From: Planctomycetota bacterium
GTDB lineage: Bacteria; Planctomycetota; J058
Reading direction: 5' to 3'
Length of the DNA: 64,000 bases
Assembly: GCA_023954375.1 (NCBI GenBank)
Contig: JAMLIC010000016.1
Coordinates: forward strand, 1 to 64,000
Part shown: positions 60,674-64,000 of the stretch, piece by piece
How positions within the stretch are numbered: position 1 is the first letter of the stretch
Layout of the letters: every line of letters begins with the position of its first letter
Program-made: the position numbers and the translations under genes
Notes under the pieces: model-generated
Databases searched by the model: none
What the model was told of the DNA's origin: nothing
Seen by the model: only the letters and a program-made list of their open reading frames with translations

Positions 60674-61195
60674 ATGCTTGGGCTCGTGCCGGGCGCAGCG
60701 ACCTACAGCAAGCAGGGGATGAAGACCGGGCGGAGTCACCAGATCCGCCTGATCCGCACCACCTACGTGCACATCGAGTGCAAGGACCCGGACGGCGTCA
60801 CCTCGTTCGCGGACTACCCCTACATCCTCGAGCTGCCCGACGGCGAGGTCATCCGCGACCGGCTCGACCAGGACGGGGTGTGCCACCACGACGGGGTCCT
60901 GCCGGGCGAGTGCAAGTTCTGGCTCGTCTTCGACGAGGACCCGCCGCCCGCGCCGCCCCGCACCCACACGATCAAGCTGCGCCTCGAGGACGAGGACGGG
61001 ACGCCGTTCGCCGGCTGCCGCTACGAGCTCGTCATCGGCCCGGAGACCTTCAAGGGGCGGACGAACGACAAGGGCGTCATCGTCCACGAGGTGCCCGAGG
61101 AGGCCGAGCAGGGCGAGCTCCACTTCTGGGTCGAGGACGACCCGGACGCCGAGGAGATGGTCTGGCCGCTGCGCGTCCGCGACCACCTGGCCTGA
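60674..61195 (+). CDS. Ig-like/carboxypeptidase-regulatory-like domain protein
   Basis: 173 aa from ATG 60674; ATG 60719, with AGGGG adjacent, is an alternative start. Two beta-rich halves follow: residues ~30-95 (TYVHIECKDPDGV...ILELPDGEVIRD) and ~105-165 (IKLRLEDEDGTPFAGCRYEL...FKGRTNDKGVIVHEVP). The second half matches the pattern of Ig-like modules attached to VgrG/lysozyme-type proteins and phage spikes. No signal peptide is visible. First gene right of the tRNA, in what looks like core chromosome. Confidence 0.6.
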   Translation: MLGLVPGAATYSKQGMKTGRSHQIRLIRTTYVHIECKDPDGVTSFADYPYILELPDGEVIRDRLDQDGVCHHDGVLPGECKFWLVFDEDPPPAPPRTHTIKLRLEDEDGTPFAGCRYELVIGPETFKGRTNDKGVIVHEVPEEAEQGELHFWVEDDPDAEEMVWPLRVRDHLA

Positions 61196-61202
61196 GCGGC
61201 GC

Positions 61203-62039
61203 TCAGCCGGCGCTCGACTCGACCAGGTCGGGCGGCGGCGGCGCGGTGATGGGCGCCGACGCGGGCGACTCCGGAGCGGGCGCCGGCGCGGCGCGCGCCG
61301 CGCGCGCGGCGCGCGCCGCGGTCAGCGAGCGCCCGCGACGCGCGCCGAGGACGTCCGCCTCGAGCCCGCGGAGCGACGTCATGATCTGCTCCGTGATCGC
61401 CCGGTAGGTGCCGGGCGCCTTCGGCGCGTCGCGGTAGGCGTCGAAGCGGATCGGCTTGCCGACCTTCAGCTGCAGGTTCATGCCGAGCCCGGGCATGCGC
61501 GTGGCGCCGTGGTGGTAGATCGGCACCACCGGGGCGTTCGTCTCGTGCACGAGCCAGCCGATCCCGGCCTTGCCCCGCTGCCTGAGCCGCCCGTCGCGCG
61601 AGCGCGTCCCCTCGGGGTAGACCGTGAGCACGACGCGGCGCTTGCCCTCGCGCATGATCCGCACCGTGTCCTGCAGGGCGAACTGCTCGACCCCGCGCTC
61701 GCGGTCGACTGGGATCGCGCCCAGGAGCGACGTGAGCAGCTTGAGCGCCGGCGTCGGCACGTTCTCCGGCGCGGCGAGCACGCACGTGTAGGAGTCGCGG
61801 GCGATCAGCCGCTTGCGCGCCGAGAGCGCCCACACGGTGCCGACCCACGAGTCCCAGGCCGACGTGTGGTTGGGGGCGAGGATGATCGACTCGCCCTCGA
61901 CCTCCTCGAAGTGCTCGAGCCCCTCGACGCGCACGTCGTTGAGCACGCGGAACACGAACCACACCAGCGGAAGCATGAACGCGCGCTGGGCGGCGAAGGT
62001 CAGGTCGAAGCGCAGGTCGTCGGGCTTGAGGATGAACAT
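61203..62039 (-). CDS. plsC: 1-acyl-sn-glycerol-3-phosphate acyltransferase
   Basis: 278 aa from ATG 62039. NHTSAWD is the catalytic HX4D motif, VYPEGTRSRDG the glycerol-phosphate binding block, and RLIARDSYTC and PVVPIYHHGATRM lie at the expected spacing. The enzyme makes phosphatidic acid at the inner membrane. The C-terminal ~50 residues are an Ala/Pro/Arg-rich low-complexity tail absent from typical PlsC. Divergent from queC, with the palindrome TTGACCCGGGTCAA between them. Confidence 0.9.
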   Translation of the reverse strand: MFILKPDDLRFDLTFAAQRAFMLPLVWFVFRVLNDVRVEGLEHFEEVEGESIILAPNHTSAWDSWVGTVWALSARKRLIARDSYTCVLAAPENVPTPALKLLTSLLGAIPVDRERGVEQFALQDTVRIMREGKRRVVLTVYPEGTRSRDGRLRQRGKAGIGWLVHETNAPVVPIYHHGATRMPGLGMNLQLKVGKPIRFDAYRDAPKAPGTYRAITEQIMTSLRGLEADVLGARRGRSLTAARAARAARAAPAPAPESPASAPITAPPPPDLVESSAG

Positions 62040-62087
62040 GGGCCCCGGGATTCTAAGCGCCGCCGGGGGCGCGCGACGAGCGGGTTC

Positions 62088-62101
62088 TTGACCCGGGTCA
62101 A
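62088..62101. promoter_or_regulatory. 14-bp perfect palindrome between plsC and queC
   Basis: TTGACCCGGGTCAA lies 49 nt from the plsC start and 37 nt before queC. A binding site for a dimeric regulator of one or both genes is possible; no consensus recognised. Confidence 0.4.
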
Positions 62102-62138
62102 CCCGGGGCCCGCGGTAGGATCCGGGGGGAGGAAGGGC

Positions 62139-62837
62139 GTGGCCGAACGCGCGGTGTCGCTCCTGTCGGGCGGGCTCGACTCGACGACCGCCACCTGCTG
62201 GGCCCTGCGCCAGGGGCTCGAGGTCACGGCGCTGTCGGTCGACTACCGCCAGCGCCAGCGGGTCGAGCTCGACCGGGCGCGCGCCGTCGCCGCCCGCCTG
62301 GGCGTCCCCCACCGCGTCGTGCGCCTCGACCTGGCCGCGATCGGCGGCAGCGCGCTGACCGACGCCGCGCTCGAGGTCCCCAAGGACCGCCCCGAGGCCG
62401 ACCTCGCCCGCGACGTACCCGTCACCTACGTCCCCGCCCGCAACACCGTGCTCCTGGCGCTGGCCCTCGGCCTCGCCGAGGTCACCGGCGCCAGCAAGCT
62501 CGTGATCGGCGCCAACGCGGTCGACTACTCCGGCTACCCCGACTGCCGCCCCGCCTTCCTGCGCGCCTTCGAGGCGGTCGCCGCCGCCGGCACCCGCGCC
62601 GGCGCCGAGCAGGGCGTGCGCTTCGAGGTCCTCGCCCCGCTCCTCGACCTGACGAAGGCCGGGATCGTGCGCCTCGCCCGCGAGGTCGGCGCCCCGCTCG
62701 AGCTCACCTGGACCTGCTACGATCCGCAGCCCGGCGAGCGCGCCTGCGGCCGCTGCGACGCCTGTCAGCTGCGCCTCAAGGGCTTCCGCGAGGCCGGCGA
62801 GCGCGACCCGGTCCCCTACGCTGGAGCCGACCCGTGA
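62139..62837 (+). CDS. queC: 7-cyano-7-deazaguanine synthase
   Basis: 232 aa from GTG 62139 with a strong GGAGGAAGG ribosome site. The PP-loop SLLSGGLDSTTA binds ATP; YVPARNTVLLALALGLAEV, GANAVDYSGYPDC and the C-terminal zinc knuckle CGRCDACQLR are all typical. It converts carboxy-deazaguanine to preQ0 in queuosine synthesis. GTGA overlap with the CDGSH gene. Confidence 0.95.
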   Translation: MAERAVSLLSGGLDSTTATCWALRQGLEVTALSVDYRQRQRVELDRARAVAARLGVPHRVVRLDLAAIGGSALTDAALEVPKDRPEADLARDVPVTYVPARNTVLLALALGLAEVTGASKLVIGANAVDYSGYPDCRPAFLRAFEAVAAAGTRAGAEQGVRFEVLAPLLDLTKAGIVRLAREVGAPLELTWTCYDPQPGERACGRCDACQLRLKGFREAGERDPVPYAGADP

Positions 62838-63085
62838 CCGACGACCCCGCCAAGGCCCTCTGCCCCCAGGCCCGCCCCTACGTGCTGAAGGAGGAGGCCG
62901 GCGCGACCCGCTGGTGGTGCGCCTGCGGCCGCTCGAAGGCCCAGCCGTTCTGCGACGGCTCGCACGCCGGCACCGCCTTCACCCCGCTGGAGACGGTCTG
63001 CCCCGAGTCGCGCATGGTCGCCTGGTGCGGGTGCAAGGCCACGAAGACCCCGCCCTACTGCGACGGCTCGCACAGCCGCCTGTGA
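62834..63085 (+). CDS. CDGSH iron-sulfur domain protein
   Basis: 83 aa from GTG 62834. Two CDGSH-type motifs are present, WCACGRSKAQPFCDGSH and WCGCKATKTPPYCDGSH, each with C-x-C-x8-C-x3-H, so it binds two 2Fe-2S clusters. Bacterial double-CDGSH proteins act in electron transfer or cluster exchange; the exact role is unknown. Cotranscribed with queC. Confidence 0.9.
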   Translation: MTDDPAKALCPQARPYVLKEEAGATRWWCACGRSKAQPFCDGSHAGTAFTPLETVCPESRMVAWCGCKATKTPPYCDGSHSRL

Positions 63086-63097
63086 TCTCGAGGTGGG

Positions 63098-64000
63098 TCA
63101 CGGCCCCCGCAGCGCGGCGAGCGCCTCCTCGGCCCGCCGGCGGTTGGGGTCGCCGGGCGGCAGCAGCGTCAGGGCCCGCTCCAGGTCCGCCGCCGCGCCG
63201 GCCCGGTCGCCCGTCGCCATCCGCAGGGCGCCGCGGTTGAGCCAGGCGAGCACGCACCTCGGGTCGGCCTGCACGGCGAGCGTCAGGTCGTCGAGCCCGC
63301 CCTGCGCGTCGCCCTGCCCCGCCCGGAGCGTCCCGCGGAGCTCCAGCGCCTCGGCGTCGCGCGGGTTCAGCTCGAGGAGGCGGGCCGCGTCGGCCAGGGC
63401 GCCGGCGGCGTCGCCGAGCCCGCCGCGCGCCCGCGCGCGATCGACCAGGGCGTTGCGGAACGTCGGCGCTTGCTGGAGGAGGCGGGTCCAGTCGTCGACC
63501 GCGCCGCGGAGGTCGCCGGTCTGCGCGCAAGCCGACCGCGGGCGTAGAGCGCCACCTGGTGCGCGGGGTCGAGCTCGAGGGCGCGGTCCAGGTCGGCGCG
63601 CCCGCCGGACAGGTCGCCGCGCTGGACCCGGCTCGCGCCTCGTGATGCGTAGGCACCGCCGTCCGAGGGCGCAAGCGCGATCGCCTCCGCGAAGGCCGCC
63701 TCGGCGCCGGCCAGGTCGCCCAGGTCCTCGCGCACGACGGCCAGGTTCGTCCGCGCGAGGAGGTAGCCGGGGTCCGCCTCGAGGGCCCGCTCGACGTCCC
63801 CCAGCGCGCCGGGGAAGTCGCCGAGCGCCCGGCGCACCAGCGCCCGGTGCAGCCAGCTCCAGGCCGACGACGGGTCGAGCGCGACGGCCCGGTCGAAGGT
63901 CGGCGCGCGCCCCCGCCAGGTCGCCGCGCTGGAAGCGCAGCCCCGCCCGGCGCCGGGTCGCCTCGGCGTGGCGCGGGTCGAGGGCCAGGGCCCGCTCGAA
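63098..64000 (-). pseudogene. TPR-repeat protein with two frameshifts (5' end outside window)
   Basis: The minus strand codes for tandem tetratricopeptide repeats (RALELDPAHQVALYARGRL, ADLERALTLLPPGDPNRR) ending at TGA 63098-63100. The frame is broken twice: near 63899, where an extra base interrupts GARAD/FDRAVALDP, and near 63525-63535, after ALYARGRLA, before QTGDLRGAVDDW in another frame. Both breaks are in GC-rich, GCGCGC-type stretches, so assembly errors are as likely as real decay. The N-terminus lies beyond the window. Repeats average 34 residues. Confidence 0.75.

Overview
The window is GC-rich bacterial chromosome. The best guess is a planctomycete: a roughly 70-residue repeat with the pattern GxWPxxxSG...W.AID.AL..G.RGLPGGSSL, which I associate with planctomycete proteins, occurs five times in one helicase, and the tandem giant YD-repeat proteins with small GspG-like partners fit. 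This placement is inference. No rRNA or CRISPR array is present, and there is one tRNA, a complete tRNA-Leu(CAG) at 60471-60554.

Layout. (1) 1-14.8 kb: the end of a glycine-rich protein, a small zinc-ribbon protein, and two tandem, nearly identical RHS/YD-repeat giants (1990 and 1994 aa). Their C-terminal tails are diverged but related, and each RHS gene is followed by a small membrane or lipoprotein gene with a pseudopilin GspG-like motif. (2) 15.06-32.34 kb: a defence island bounded by a 19-bp direct repeat. It carries a PIN-domain three-gene operon, a type III Wadjet (jetABCD) locus and a NUDIX-type pair. jetC is interrupted by a 2216-bp IS1634-like element with matching terminal inverted repeats and a CGTAAG target duplication; in-silico excision restores an uninterrupted 1347-codon frame. 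jetD is fused to a C-terminal TM0106/RecB-like half with a Cys cluster and an RNase H-like domain. (3) 32.3-34.6 kb: a large inverted repeat, an IS3 remnant, a PRTase-like gene and an HNH nuclease. (4) 34.6-39.3 kb: a bacterial ubiquitin-like conjugation operon (Ubl, E2, JAB peptidase, E1), divergent from a sigma factor / small acidic protein / ImmA-IrrE metallopeptidase operon. A 20-bp-arm inverted repeat lies in the shared promoter region. (5) 39.5-50.4 kb: a DUF5131 pseudogene, an unknown gene, a kinase-like protein, a 1391-aa NACHT ATPase with a C-terminal PD-(D/E)XK-type nuclease, an AlbA_2/Schlafen-like protein and an XRE regulator. (6) 50.5-60.5 kb: two PEGA-like lipoproteins with C-terminal zinc ribbons, a wHTH-AAA protein, a methyltransferase-like gene coupled to a repeat-bearing SF2 helicase, two small regulators, and an excisionase/tyrosine integrase pair whose frame runs through tRNA-Leu. 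(7) 60.6-64 kb: ordinary chromosomal genes (Ig-like domain protein, plsC, queC, CDGSH Fe-S protein) and a frameshifted TPR gene.

How the genes work together. Between the RHS genes and the tRNA most genes look like mobile-element or anti-invader functions: Wadjet against plasmids, the ubiquitin-like system (gene order as in Bil/type II Bub antiphage operons), NACHT-nuclease, helicase, and PIN/HNH/Schlafen-like proteins. The most novel-looking arrangements are the sigma/acidic protein/ImmA switch facing the Ubl operon, the JetD-nuclease fusion, the PIN operon beside Wadjet, and the RHS plus GspG-like cassettes.
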